A DNA stretch of 10,497 nucleotides from an uncultured Rhodobacterales bacterium (GTDB taxonomy: Bacteria > Pseudomonadota > Alphaproteobacteria > Rhodobacterales > Rhodobacteraceae): contig CALCGO010000070.1 of the NCBI GenBank assembly GCA_937901055.1, forward strand, positions 1-10,497, given 5' to 3'. Below, piece by piece: positions 1 to 6,433 of this stretch (its first letter is position 1; each line of letters starts with the position of its first letter). Below the pieces are notes generated by a model. That model saw only the letters and a program-made list of their open reading frames with translations, was not told where the DNA came from and searched no databases. The position numbers and the translations under genes were made by a program.

Positions 1-782
1 CACACGCAGATTTGCCCGCTGGTCGTTTTGAACGCAAACCCACGAAGCGCGATAACGGCGACGGTTCTGACGCAGGGGGTGGAGAGATGTCCGTAATGCG
101 TGGCGGCCGTGTATTCGAAAAAGTCGGCGTCAATATTTCCACTGTTTACGGCACTCTGGGCGAGGCCGCACAGCGTTCGATGAAGTCCCGCACCGGCATG
201 GACGGGATCACCGAAGACCCTCGTTTCTGGGCCGCTGGCATTTCACTGGTCGCCCACATGCGATCCCCTAAAACGCCTGCGGTCCACATGAATACCCGCA
301 TGTTCTGGACCCCACACGGTTGGTGGTTTGGCGGCGGCGCTGACCTGAATCCGATGGTCGAAGTCCCCGAAGACACTGCATTCTTCCACGCCCGTCTTCG
401 CGATGCTTGCGAGCTGCATGATCCTGCCTACTACCCGCGCTACAAAGAGTGGGCGGACGAATATTTCATGATCAAACACTGGAACGAACCCCGCGGCGTT
501 GGCGGCATCTTCTATGATGACCACAACACGGGCGATTGGGAAAATGACTTCGCATTCACCCAAGATGTAGGCCGCGCTTTTCTTAAAGCGTTCCTACCCG
601 TCACCGAAAAACGCGTAAACGAGCCGTGGAACGACGCCGACCGTGAAATCCAGCTAGTAAAACGGGGCCGCTACGCCGAATTCAACCTAGTCTACGATCG
701 CGGCACCCAGTTCGGCCTGCAAACAGGGCACAATCCAGAGGCCGTGTTGATGTCCCTGCCACCAGAATGCAAGTGGCCGTGA
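1..782 (+). CDS. hemF: Oxygen-dependent coproporphyrinogen III oxidase (5' end outside window)
   Basis: This enzyme carries out the O2-dependent oxidative decarboxylation of coproporphyrinogen III to protoporphyrinogen IX, a late cytosolic step of haem (and, where present, bacteriochlorophyll) synthesis. About 259 residues are visible. Family landmarks in order are AGGGEMSVMRGGRVFEKVGV near the front, then VHMNTRMFW, WWFGGGADLNP, the signature region KEWADEYF..KHWNEPRGVGGIFYDD, RGRYAEFNLVYDRGTQFGLQ and the end MSLPPECKWP. The signature differs slightly from the classic pattern (A for C after KEW, W for R, Y for F). The frame stays open to the window edge, so the TTG at 12 is not taken as the start; by comparison with the roughly 300-residue E. 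coli protein, a few dozen residues lie upstream. The protein stops just after the PP..KW motif, lacking the roughly 25-residue tail of the E. coli enzyme, and nothing coding follows in frame. Identification is firm; whether the short tail is normal for the lineage is not known from here. Confidence 0.96.
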   Translation, partial: HADLPAGRFERKPTKRDNGDGSDAGGGEMSVMRGGRVFEKVGVNISTVYGTLGEAAQRSMKSRTGMDGITEDPRFWAAGISLVAHMRSPKTPAVHMNTRMFWTPHGWWFGGGADLNPMVEVPEDTAFFHARLRDACELHDPAYYPRYKEWADEYFMIKHWNEPRGVGGIFYDDHNTGDWENDFAFTQDVGRAFLKAFLPVTEKRVNEPWNDADREIQLVKRGRYAEFNLVYDRGTQFGLQTGHNPEAVLMSLPPECKWP

Positions 783-822
783 AAGCGGCTTCTCTTTTGC
801 ATAAATACTCAAAACCCAACGG

Positions 823-1410
823 ATGAGCCGGATTGCGATCCTTGGTTGGGGGTCTCTGATATGGGATCTCGAAATTCTTGCGCCACACGTTGCTGGTGAT
901 TGGCTGATGGAGGCTGGGCCGAGTCTTCCCATGGAGTTCAGTCGGATTTCGCCGAAGCGCAAGCTCGGTCTTGTGGTTTGCCTTGATCCAGTGGTCGGAG
1001 TGGAATGCACAACCAACGTCGTCGAATCCACCAAATCCGATATTTTGAGCACCATCGATGATCTAGCCGCCCGCGAACGCGCGCCATTGAGTTTGATCGG
1101 TGCGGTTCATTCTGATGGCCTACAAGTAGGGCGAATGCCCGAGGTTTGCGCGACTGTCGCCGACTGGTGCGAAGCAAATGGTTGGGATGGGGCTATATGG
1201 ACCGACCTTGAGCCGAATTTCTTTGAATACACCCAGCGCGATTTCACCGTTGATGCCGGATTGGCGTACCTGCGCACCCTATCAGACGAAAACCTGACCG
1301 AAGCACATAACTACATCGAGAACGCTCCAAATCAAACACAAACCCCTTTGCGCACAGCGCTTGCGCAGGATGCGTGGTGGCAGACGTTAAAGAAAAATGG
1401 CCAGGCCTGA
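823..1410 (+). CDS. Gamma-glutamylcyclotransferase-fold protein, function unassigned
   Basis: This is a 195-residue protein with no signal peptide or membrane segment. The N-terminal ILGWGSLIWD (residues 6-15) resembles the glycine-rich substrate loop (YGSL) of the GGCT/ChaC/BtrG fold. The segment IDDLAARERAPLS (78-90) sits where that family has its LD..EG..Y catalytic stretch, so Glu85 would be the candidate general acid/base; this alignment is by eye. The late part has many aromatic residues (WCEANGWDGAIWTDL, then DAWWQTL near the end). Members of this fold cleave gamma-glutamyl amides to 5-oxoproline, but the substrate cannot be named. The ATG at 823 is the only possible start, since a TAA lies in frame at 800-802; its ribosome binding site is weak. 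It follows hemF by 40 bp and is probably on the same transcript. Its last 24 bp overlap the convergent exporter gene. Confidence 0.72.
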   Translation: MSRIAILGWGSLIWDLEILAPHVAGDWLMEAGPSLPMEFSRISPKRKLGLVVCLDPVVGVECTTNVVESTKSDILSTIDDLAARERAPLSLIGAVHSDGLQVGRMPEVCATVADWCEANGWDGAIWTDLEPNFFEYTQRDFTVDAGLAYLRTLSDENLTEAHNYIENAPNQTQTPLRTALAQDAWWQTLKKNGQA

Positions 1411-1971
1411 AAGCGCCATCAGTGCGGCCATCACCGTCATAAACCTGTGCCACAAAACCGGTGTGTCAAAGAACTTCGCCAACCAATTTCCCGCGTTGGC
1501 GTAAAACAGACAGACGAACAGGTTGATGCCGCCGAACGTCAGCGCCAAACGCAACCCCTCGTGTGCCGGTGGGAGGCCAAGGCCATAGCCCGCCGCCGCA
1601 GCCATCGCAACCGCCCAGACCTTCGGGTTAACCCATTGAAACAACACAGCTTCAAATACCGTAAACGGCTTATCGCGTGACTCCGACTTCGGAACGTTTA
1701 GGGAGCTATACAAGCGATACCCAAGATAAAATATCCACCCGGCCGCCAGCAACTTCAACCCAAAAGACACTGTCGGATATCGAAGTATCAGCGCGCCAAG
1801 GCCCAGCCCAGTCAAACCTGCCGTCACTGCAACACCCAACGCTATTCCGATTACATGCGGCAAAGTTCTCCGAAACCCGAACCGCGCACCGGACGCGAGT
1901 AGCATGACGATATTCGGACCTGGCGAAGCCAGACCAACCAGTACAAATAGATAAAGTGGGTCAAAGCTCAT
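1387..1971 (-). CDS. LysE/RhtB-family amino-acid exporter, second gene of the pair
   Basis: This is an inner-membrane protein of 194 residues, the normal size for the LysE/RhtB family, which exports amino acids and related metabolites using the proton gradient. It shows the family's ASPGPN motif at residues 15-20 and the G.RFGFRRTLPHVIG loop (28-42). Hydrophobic segments lie at about 5-25, 40-63, 70-90, 110-130, 142-160 and 177-194, and FQWVNPKVWA (111-120) precedes the second half. The start is set at 1971 because the ATG overlaps the stop of the upstream gene as ATGA and begins directly with the family N-terminus. An in-frame ATG at 2100 would add a 43-residue charged, cysteine-containing stretch unlike the family. 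It is a paralogue of its upstream neighbour, sharing the SPGPN/TPGPN and FQWVNPK.WA blocks. The exported substrate cannot be told from sequence. Its 3' end runs 24 bp into the oppositely oriented GGCT-like gene. Confidence 0.9.
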   Translation of the reverse strand: MSFDPLYLFVLVGLASPGPNIVMLLASGARFGFRRTLPHVIGIALGVAVTAGLTGLGLGALILRYPTVSFGLKLLAAGWIFYLGYRLYSSLNVPKSESRDKPFTVFEAVLFQWVNPKVWAVAMAAAAGYGLGLPPAHEGLRLALTFGGINLFVCLFYANAGNWLAKFFDTPVLWHRFMTVMAALMALSGLAIFL

Positions 1972-2576
1972 GCGCCTATCCCCGACCAGAGGACAAAAAA
2001 TACACCTATCACGATCACCGCGGCCATTGTCAGATTGAATGCCTTCAAGTGTCGTGCGGTTTTCAACCATCGTTGCAAGTACTCGCCAAACGCGGCCCAC
2101 GCAGTTGCTGAGGTCACGCCACCGACCATGGATACACCCGCCAAAATGCCGGCAACCATAATCGTCCCTTCAGCTCCCATGAACTGACCAACTAGGGCGA
2201 CACACATCGCCCAACCTTTAGGATTCACCCATTGAAAAGCCGCAGCTTGGGCAAAAGTGAATGGCTTGGTTCGTGCCCCTGGCTCTCCGGGTGCTTTGGT
2301 ATTTGCGATCCGCCAAGCTACCCAAAACAATAATGCGGCACCAACCCATCGAAGGATGGTGTGCAACACTGGCAAACGCTCGAACACCTCACCAAAACCC
2401 AAGGCGACAATAAACACCATAAAGCCGAAGCCGATAAACACTCCAGAGATATGCGGTACCGTCGCCCGCAGGCCAAACGTAGCTCCGGATGAGGCGAGCA
2501 TCATATTATTGGGGCCGGGCGTCCATGTGGCGGCCAGTAGAATGCCAAAAAGCGCTATCAGGGAATCTATAGGCAT
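1968..2576 (-). CDS. LysE/RhtB-family amino-acid exporter, first gene of the pair
   Basis: This is a 202-residue inner-membrane protein of the LysE/RhtB export family. TWTPGPNNMMLASSGATFGLR spans about residues 18-38 and contains the diagnostic PGPN motif. Hydrophobic spans lie at roughly 5-30, 45-63, 72-90, 112-130, 138-160 and 182-200, and FQWVNPKGWA (114-123) matches the same block of its downstream paralogue. The loop around 92-105 (NTKAPGEPGARTKP) is polar and probably cytoplasmic. The ATG at 2576 starts the family N-terminus; the ribosome binding site is poor. The stop TGA overlaps the ATG of the next exporter by four bases, which suggests translational coupling and matched amounts of the two proteins. 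It lies 54 bp downstream of the CCA-adding enzyme on the same strand, with an imperfect palindrome in between. The substrate is unknown; no divergent LysR-type regulator is adjacent. Confidence 0.92.
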   Translation of the reverse strand: MPIDSLIALFGILLAATWTPGPNNMMLASSGATFGLRATVPHISGVFIGFGFMVFIVALGFGEVFERLPVLHTILRWVGAALLFWVAWRIANTKAPGEPGARTKPFTFAQAAAFQWVNPKGWAMCVALVGQFMGAEGTIMVAGILAGVSMVGGVTSATAWAAFGEYLQRWLKTARHLKAFNLTMAAVIVIGVFFVLWSGIGA

Positions 2577-2591
2577 AGTATCAATCCGTTA

Positions 2592-2608
2592 GGTCAGAAC
2601 TTGTGACC
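2592..2608. promoter_or_regulatory. Imperfect 17-bp palindrome upstream of the exporter pair
   Basis: On the minus strand this reads GGTCA c AA g TT c TGACC: five outer and two inner pairs around a central base, with one C/C mismatch. It sits 16-32 bases before the ATG of the first LysE-type gene, in the 54-bp gap after the CCA-adding enzyme. Its shape and place fit a regulator operator. It could also form a weak RNA hairpin, but no T-run follows, so it is not a good terminator. Confidence 0.35.
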
Positions 2609-2630
2609 CTTCCAGAAGTGGGCACGACTG

Positions 2631-3785
2631 TCAACTCTGCAACAGTTCCTTTTTTCCGGCCTTGAAGTCGGTATTTACCCACACACTTTCCAGCCGCTTC
2701 AATTCGGCACCCAACTGCGGCCCAACGCCCAACCGATCTATCAAATCTACCGCCTTTATCGGAAACGTCGCGTTCACACCCTCTGCGATATGCTCTTGCA
2801 ACGCTTCAGGTAGCGGTGACGGTAGCGAAGCCGCTTCGATAATCTTGGCATCCAAGGCGGCATCTTCGCCATATCGATACGCCATGACCTTGGTCGAATC
2901 ACCCGACTGCATCGCCGCCGTTGTCGCGCTCAATCGTTTCCCCTCGGCTCTGGAAAGCCGTAGCCGTGTCGCGTGGCTTTCGCCACCCATCGCGACCATT
3001 CTGCGTTGCCAGCTTATGGGGATGCCGCTCACCTGTTCCAAATGCACCAGTGGGGCGATGTATTTCGGATCGGCCCCGGGCAATATTTGCGACAGAACAC
3101 CGCAAGCCGCCATCGCAGCCAAAGCGGGCGCAGGATCCGGTGCCGCCAACAGCTTTTTCATTTCCGCCCCCAGGCGCTCTTTCGACAGCTTCGAAATTCC
3201 GTCGACATGCATAGCACAAGCCGCCAGCCCTTCGGGATCCAGTCCCGCTGCCGGGTCTCCGTACCAAGCTGTGAATCGAAAAAACCGCAAGATCCGCAGA
3301 TAGTCTTCTTCTATCCGCTGAGCAGCATCCTCGATAAACCTGATCCGCCGCGCGCTGATATCAGGCAATCCACCCAATGGGTCATGCAGGGTTCCGTCCG
3401 CCTCTACATAAAACGCATTCACGGTGAAATCACGGCGAATGGCATCATCGGATATGTTGTCGGAAAAGGCCACTACCGCACGGCGTCCATCGGTATCAAC
3501 GTCTTTGCGAAATGTCGTAACTTCGTGCGGAATACCGTTGCTGATTACCGTTATTGTTCCATGCTCAAGGCCAGTGGGAACTGGTTTCAGGCCGGCAGCC
3601 TGCGCCACCTTTACCACCTCTTCGGGTAATGCGCTCGTGGCGACGTCCACATCAGCCACGGGCACCCCCAGCAACGCATTTCGCGCGCAACCGCCCACCG
3701 CGTATGCCAGATGACCGGAGTCGGTCAGCATTCCCAACACGGCTTGCGTGTCCGCCGAAGTCAGCCAATCACCTGTTACGCGCAT
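2631..3785 (-). CDS. cca: CCA tRNA nucleotidyltransferase / poly(A) polymerase family protein
   Basis: This is a class II nucleotidyltransferase of 384 residues that most likely adds or repairs the 3' CCA end of tRNAs in the cytosol. The head domain shows the flexible-loop motif VGGCARNALLG (30-40), the metal-binding pair D45/D47 in VADVDVATSALPEEV, HGTITV (75-80), the RRDFTVNAFYV block (117-127) followed by DPLGGLPDISARRIRF, and the nucleotide-selecting helix EEDYLRILRFFRFTAWYG. The rest is the helical tRNA-binding body, ending in AELKRLESVWVNTDF. The usual Asp of the GGCVRD motif is Asn here. The poly(A) polymerase PcnB shares this head, but this protein lacks PcnB's basic tail, so a CCA enzyme is the better reading. 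The ATG at 3785 lies inside the end of the Nudix gene (10-bp overlap, ATGCGCGTAA), pointing to coupled translation. Confidence 0.93.
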   Translation of the reverse strand: MRVTGDWLTSADTQAVLGMLTDSGHLAYAVGGCARNALLGVPVADVDVATSALPEEVVKVAQAAGLKPVPTGLEHGTITVISNGIPHEVTTFRKDVDTDGRRAVVAFSDNISDDAIRRDFTVNAFYVEADGTLHDPLGGLPDISARRIRFIEDAAQRIEEDYLRILRFFRFTAWYGDPAAGLDPEGLAACAMHVDGISKLSKERLGAEMKKLLAAPDPAPALAAMAACGVLSQILPGADPKYIAPLVHLEQVSGIPISWQRRMVAMGGESHATRLRLSRAEGKRLSATTAAMQSGDSTKVMAYRYGEDAALDAKIIEAASLPSPLPEALQEHIAEGVNATFPIKAVDLIDRLGVGPQLGAELKRLESVWVNTDFKAGKKELLQS

Positions 3786-4375
3786 TGTGCAACCCTGTCC
3801 GCCAATACTTTAATTATCCGCGCCGTTGCGCCCCAGATGTAATAGGGGCCGTAAGGGATCGTGTAATATTTCCGCCGATGCCCATGCCAGTTTCGCCCTT
3901 GAATAGACATGTTTTGGTCTGACATCAGAAAGTCGAGCGGCACTTCGAACATTTCTTCAACCTCGCCCGCGTCAATAATCGGGCGAAAATCATTCGCCAA
4001 TGCGACAAACGGAGTCACTGTGAAATTCGTCACCGTTTCATGCACATCTAACGACCCGATCATCTCAACAGCACTGGTTGGCAGTCCGATTTCTTCCTCT
4101 GCCTCGCGCAAAGCGGCTGCCTCAATTGTTTCGCCTACTTCAACCTTCCCACCAGGAAATGAAACCTGCCCGGCGTGATGCTTCAAATGGGACGCACGTT
4201 TGGTCAGGATCACCCGCCAACGCCCCTCACGCTCGATCAGTGGAATAAGAACTGCCGCGGGGCGCAAAGATCGTTCTGGCAGTTCTGCCTTAATGGTCGG
4301 ATTCAAGTCATAGTCAGACGAGCCATCAGAACGCCCCGCCTGCACCGCTCGCGTCAGTTGGTCGAGGGTAATCAC
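3776..4375 (-). CDS. Nudix hydrolase, CoA pyrophosphatase (NudL-like) type
   Basis: This is a 199-residue cytosolic hydrolase of nucleoside-diphosphate derivatives. The full Nudix box GX5EX7REUXEEXGU lies at residues 76-98 (GKVEVGE...REAEEEIGL), with Glu91, Glu94 and Glu95 as the expected metal ligands. It is preceded by VILTKRASHLKHHAGQVSFPGG (55-76), the block that marks the CoA/acyl-CoA pyrophosphatase (NudL/YeaB, PCD1) subgroup, so cleavage of CoA into phosphopantetheine and 3',5'-ADP is likely. The C-terminal YYIWGATARII also fits that subgroup. The start is a GTG at 4375 overlapping the TGA of ribA by three bases (4373-4375), with AAGAAGAG about 10 bases upstream as a possible ribosome binding site. 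The next gene, cca, begins within its last codons. The role in this cell (CoA turnover or metabolite clean-up) is inferred from the family. Confidence 0.9.
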   Translation of the reverse strand: MITLDQLTRAVQAGRSDGSSDYDLNPTIKAELPERSLRPAAVLIPLIEREGRWRVILTKRASHLKHHAGQVSFPGGKVEVGETIEAAALREAEEEIGLPTSAVEMIGSLDVHETVTNFTVTPFVALANDFRPIIDAGEVEEMFEVPLDFLMSDQNMSIQGRNWHGHRRKYYTIPYGPYYIWGATARIIKVLADRVAQCA

Positions 4376-5466
4376 AATAAATGGCCGCTCTTCTTGGCTT
4401 TGGTTGCGAGGTAATCAACATTATGCAGGTTTTCTCCGACCTTTAACGGTACGCGATCGACGACTTTGACGCCCGAGGCTTCCATCTTCGCGACCTTCGC
4501 CGGATTATTCGTCATTAACCGAACCGAGCCAAAGCCCATCGCCTTCAGCATTTCGGCACCCAGCCGGAAGTCGCGTTCATCGTCTTCGAAACCCAACCGA
4601 TGGTTCGCCTCAACTGTATCAAAACCCTGATCTTGCAAAGCATAGGCACGCATTTTGTTGGCAAGCCCAATCCCGCGCCCCTCTTGATTCATATACAATA
4701 GGACCCCCGCACCCTCATCTCCGATCTGCGCCAACGCGGCCCGCAATTGAGGGCCGCAATCGCATTTCAGAGAGCCCAAAAGGTCACCCGTGAAACAGGC
4801 TGAATGAAGGCGCGACAAAACCGCGACACCCCTATCAGGATTACCGATTTCAATCGCGTAATGCTCCTCCCCGCCGTCGCGAGGGCGGAAAACACGCACA
4901 CGCCCATGCTTCGACACTTCCAACGGAACACGGGCGGCAGAAACTTCCGTCAACGCCGACACCTCGTCCATACCCAACAAGTCGTTGGCCTCGATCCGGT
5001 TCAAGCCGTATTTCTTCGCCAGCGACTCGGCTTGATCCCGCCCAAGCGACAGAACGACCGCTGCAGGCAACAAATGCGCCCGCTTGGCCAACGCGATACT
5101 GGCACGATGAATATCTGCTCCGGCGCCGCGAATTGCCTGAAACGGCCCCTTCATCGGCGAGGCCAGATCCTGCGCTGGGTCAGCCATCGCATGTACCCAC
5201 GCAATACCCGCATCTGCCGGTATTACAATCCGCGCAAGATCGCCGTCATAGGCTGCTGTCTTCAAGGTCGTCGCACGGCGTAACGTTATCGCTAATTCAA
5301 CAATTCCTGCCATGCCGCGTAGGTCAGCCAATCGTTCAGGACTTACGACCTCGGCCGCTAAAACCAGCGCTCCGTTATCACCATCGAACACGGCAACAGG
5401 TACGCCAATACGGATATCACTACCCATGCGGGCGATACGTTCCTCTCGGTTCAGAGCTAGTGTCAT
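4372..5466 (-). CDS. ribA: GTP cyclohydrolase II with a degenerate RibB-like N-terminal domain
   Basis: This enzyme opens the imidazole ring of GTP, releasing formate and pyrophosphate, the first committed step of riboflavin synthesis. The C-terminal half (about 185-364) has every expected element: SRLHSACFTGDLLGSLKCDCG with zinc ligands C224, C235 and C237 spaced as in E. coli RibA (C54, C65, C67); NQEGRGIGLANKMRAY; and GFEDDERDF with D296, R298 and Y275 at the places of the E. coli catalytic residues, ending in the standard K..GHLL. Residues 15-170 resemble DHBP synthase (RibB) in outline (VAVFDGDNGALVLAAEVVSPERL; IHRASIALAKRAHLLPAAVVLSL). They lack the acidic ENEGD motif and the GHTEA motif, so RibB activity is not expected. 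The ATG at 5466 has only a weak ribosome binding site. It is the first gene of the minus-strand cluster. No FMN-riboswitch consensus is visible upstream, and no other rib gene is nearby. Confidence 0.93.
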   Translation of the reverse strand: MTLALNREERIARMGSDIRIGVPVAVFDGDNGALVLAAEVVSPERLADLRGMAGIVELAITLRRATTLKTAAYDGDLARIVIPADAGIAWVHAMADPAQDLASPMKGPFQAIRGAGADIHRASIALAKRAHLLPAAVVLSLGRDQAESLAKKYGLNRIEANDLLGMDEVSALTEVSAARVPLEVSKHGRVRVFRPRDGGEEHYAIEIGNPDRGVAVLSRLHSACFTGDLLGSLKCDCGPQLRAALAQIGDEGAGVLLYMNQEGRGIGLANKMRAYALQDQGFDTVEANHRLGFEDDERDFRLGAEMLKAMGFGSVRLMTNNPAKVAKMEASGVKVVDRVPLKVGENLHNVDYLATKAKKSGHLL

Positions 5467-5477
5467 GGGATTCTGCC

Positions 5478-5537
5478 GGAAATGTTTCAGTTCTTTTCAT
5501 TCATATATCCCCTAACCGCCAGAATTGAAACATTTCC
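5478..5537. promoter_or_regulatory. 12-bp perfect inverted repeat in the ribA/response-regulator divergent region
   Basis: GGAAATGTTTCA at 5478-5489 is repeated as its exact reverse complement TGAAACATTTCC at 5526-5537, with a 36-bp spacer. Each arm is itself a small dyad, GAAA-N2-TTTC, so this is two copies of one candidate operator with centres 48 bp apart. The middle of the arrangement falls on a possible minus-strand -10 element (TATATG, 5507-5502), although no good -35 matches it. The arrangement fits a regulator binding on both sides of the ribA promoter; the protein is unknown. Confidence 0.45.
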
Positions 5538-5545
5538 CTCTAAAG

Positions 5546-5562
5546 TGACACGCCTATGTGAG
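5546..5562 (+). repeat. 17-nt shared upstream element, copy 1 (before the response regulator)
   Basis: TGACACGCCTATGTGAG here matches TGACACGCCTAGGTTAG at 6389-6405 at 15 of 17 positions, the first 11 without mismatch. This copy ends 74 bases before the response-regulator ATG. It may be a promoter part or a binding site common to the two genes. No standard -35/-10 pair could be set on it with confidence. Confidence 0.4.
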
Positions 5563-5636
5563 CGTTTGACGCATAACCTTGCAAACAGCCTGATTTCACA
5601 ACAAATATCAGGAGCACCGCACGAAGGAGTCGGAAA

Positions 5637-6323
5637 ATGAGTAGTATTAAGAAAATCCTAATGGTCGATGACGAGGAAGATTTGCGCGAAGCGCTCGCCG
5701 ATCAGTTGGTAATGACCGACGAATTTGACGTATTCGAGGCCGGCACCGGTGCGGAAGGGTTAAAAAAGGCTAAAGAGGCGCTTTACGACTTGATTATCCT
5801 AGATGTAGGTCTGCCCGATATGGATGGCCGCGAACTTTGCCGACTAATGCGTAAACAAGGTGTTAAGAGCCCGATTCTGATGCTGACGGGTCATACAACA
5901 GACTCCGATACCATACTTGGTCTCGATGCTGGTGCGAACGATTACGTCTCGAAACCCTTCAAGTTCCCTGTGCTTCTGGCCCGCATTCGCGCCCAACTTC
6001 GCCAGCACGAACAATCCGAGGATGCTGTTTTCACCATCGGGCCATACACGTTCAAACCCGCTGCCAAAATGCTGTTGGACGATGACGAAAAGAAAATCCG
6101 CCTGACGGAGAAAGAAACCAACATCCTTAAGTTCCTTTACCGCGCCAACGATGCGGTCGTCGCCCGCGATGTTCTATTGCACGAGGTCTGGGGTTATAAC
6201 GCTGGCGTCACCACGCATACGCTGGAAACGCACATCTATCGCCTGCGCCAAAAGATCGAACCCGATCCATCGAACGCTCGCCTATTAGTTACCGAAAGCG
6301 GCGGCTATCGCCTCGCCTCATAA
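5637..6323 (+). CDS. OmpR/PhoB-family response regulator, CenR-like
   Basis: This is a two-component transcription factor of 228 residues. The receiver domain (about 4-118) has the acidic pocket D11/D12/E13, the phosphoacceptor D56 (LIILDVGLPDMDG), T84 (MLTGH), Y103 and K106 (NDYVSKPF). The C-terminal winged helix (about 128-228) begins FTIGPYTFKPAAKMLL and contains LTEKETNILKFL, VARDVLLHEVWGYN, the recognition segment THTLETHIYRLRQKIEP and the hairpin LLVTESGGYRL. From memory the protein resembles CenR, the envelope and division regulator of the CenKR system of Caulobacter and Rhodobacter, but this was not tested. The ATG at 5637 has a strong site, AAGGAG, 7 bases upstream. No histidine kinase gene is adjacent, so the partner must be encoded elsewhere. 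It is divergent from ribA and ends in its own terminator. Confidence 0.93.
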   Translation: MSSIKKILMVDDEEDLREALADQLVMTDEFDVFEAGTGAEGLKKAKEALYDLIILDVGLPDMDGRELCRLMRKQGVKSPILMLTGHTTDSDTILGLDAGANDYVSKPFKFPVLLARIRAQLRQHEQSEDAVFTIGPYTFKPAAKMLLDDDEKKIRLTEKETNILKFLYRANDAVVARDVLLHEVWGYNAGVTTHTLETHIYRLRQKIEPDPSNARLLVTESGGYRLAS

Positions 6324-6344
6324 GAATTCCTCCCTGAGACTTGA

Positions 6345-6377
6345 GCCCGCTGCGTAAACCGTAGCGGGTCTTTTTTT
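6345..6377 (+). terminator. Rho-independent terminator after the response regulator
   Basis: The arms GCCCGCTGCG (6345-6354) and CGTAGCGGGT (6360-6369) form a 10-bp stem with two G-U pairs around the loop TAAAC. A run of seven T follows at 6371-6377. It lies 22 bp after the stop codon and separates the regulator from xth, which therefore needs its own promoter. Confidence 0.85.
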
Positions 6378-6388
6378 GCCTTGTGGTC

Positions 6389-6405
6389 TGACACGCCTAG
6401 GTTAG
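6389..6405 (+). repeat. 17-nt shared upstream element, copy 2 (before xth)
   Basis: TGACACGCCTAGGTTAG matches copy 1 at 5546-5562 at 15 of 17 positions. It lies after the terminator and 28 bases before the xth ATG, so it must fall within or next to the xth promoter. Its presence ahead of both plus-strand transcription units is the reason for listing it. Confidence 0.4.
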
Positions 6406-6433
6406 ACTCGCTAAAAAATTACCGGAGAACCCC

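Noticed and set aside
1972..2100. A 43-residue N-terminal extension of the downstream LysE-type gene starting at 2100.
   Set aside because: It is charged, lies wholly inside the other exporter gene, and the ATGA-coupled start at 1971 gives the normal family length.
2662..3303. A 213-codon plus-strand open frame opposite cca, and similar long frames opposite ribA and comM.
   Set aside because: They are antisense shadows of well-supported genes, rich in Ser, Arg and Pro and without recognisable domains.
5566..5595. TTGACG followed 17-18 bp later by CTGATT as a promoter for the response regulator.
   Set aside because: The -10 match is poor, so it is not listed as a feature.
5467..5636. A possible FMN riboswitch ahead of ribA.
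   Set aside because: None of the conserved RFN-element segments is visible, and the region is small once the divergent promoter is allowed for.
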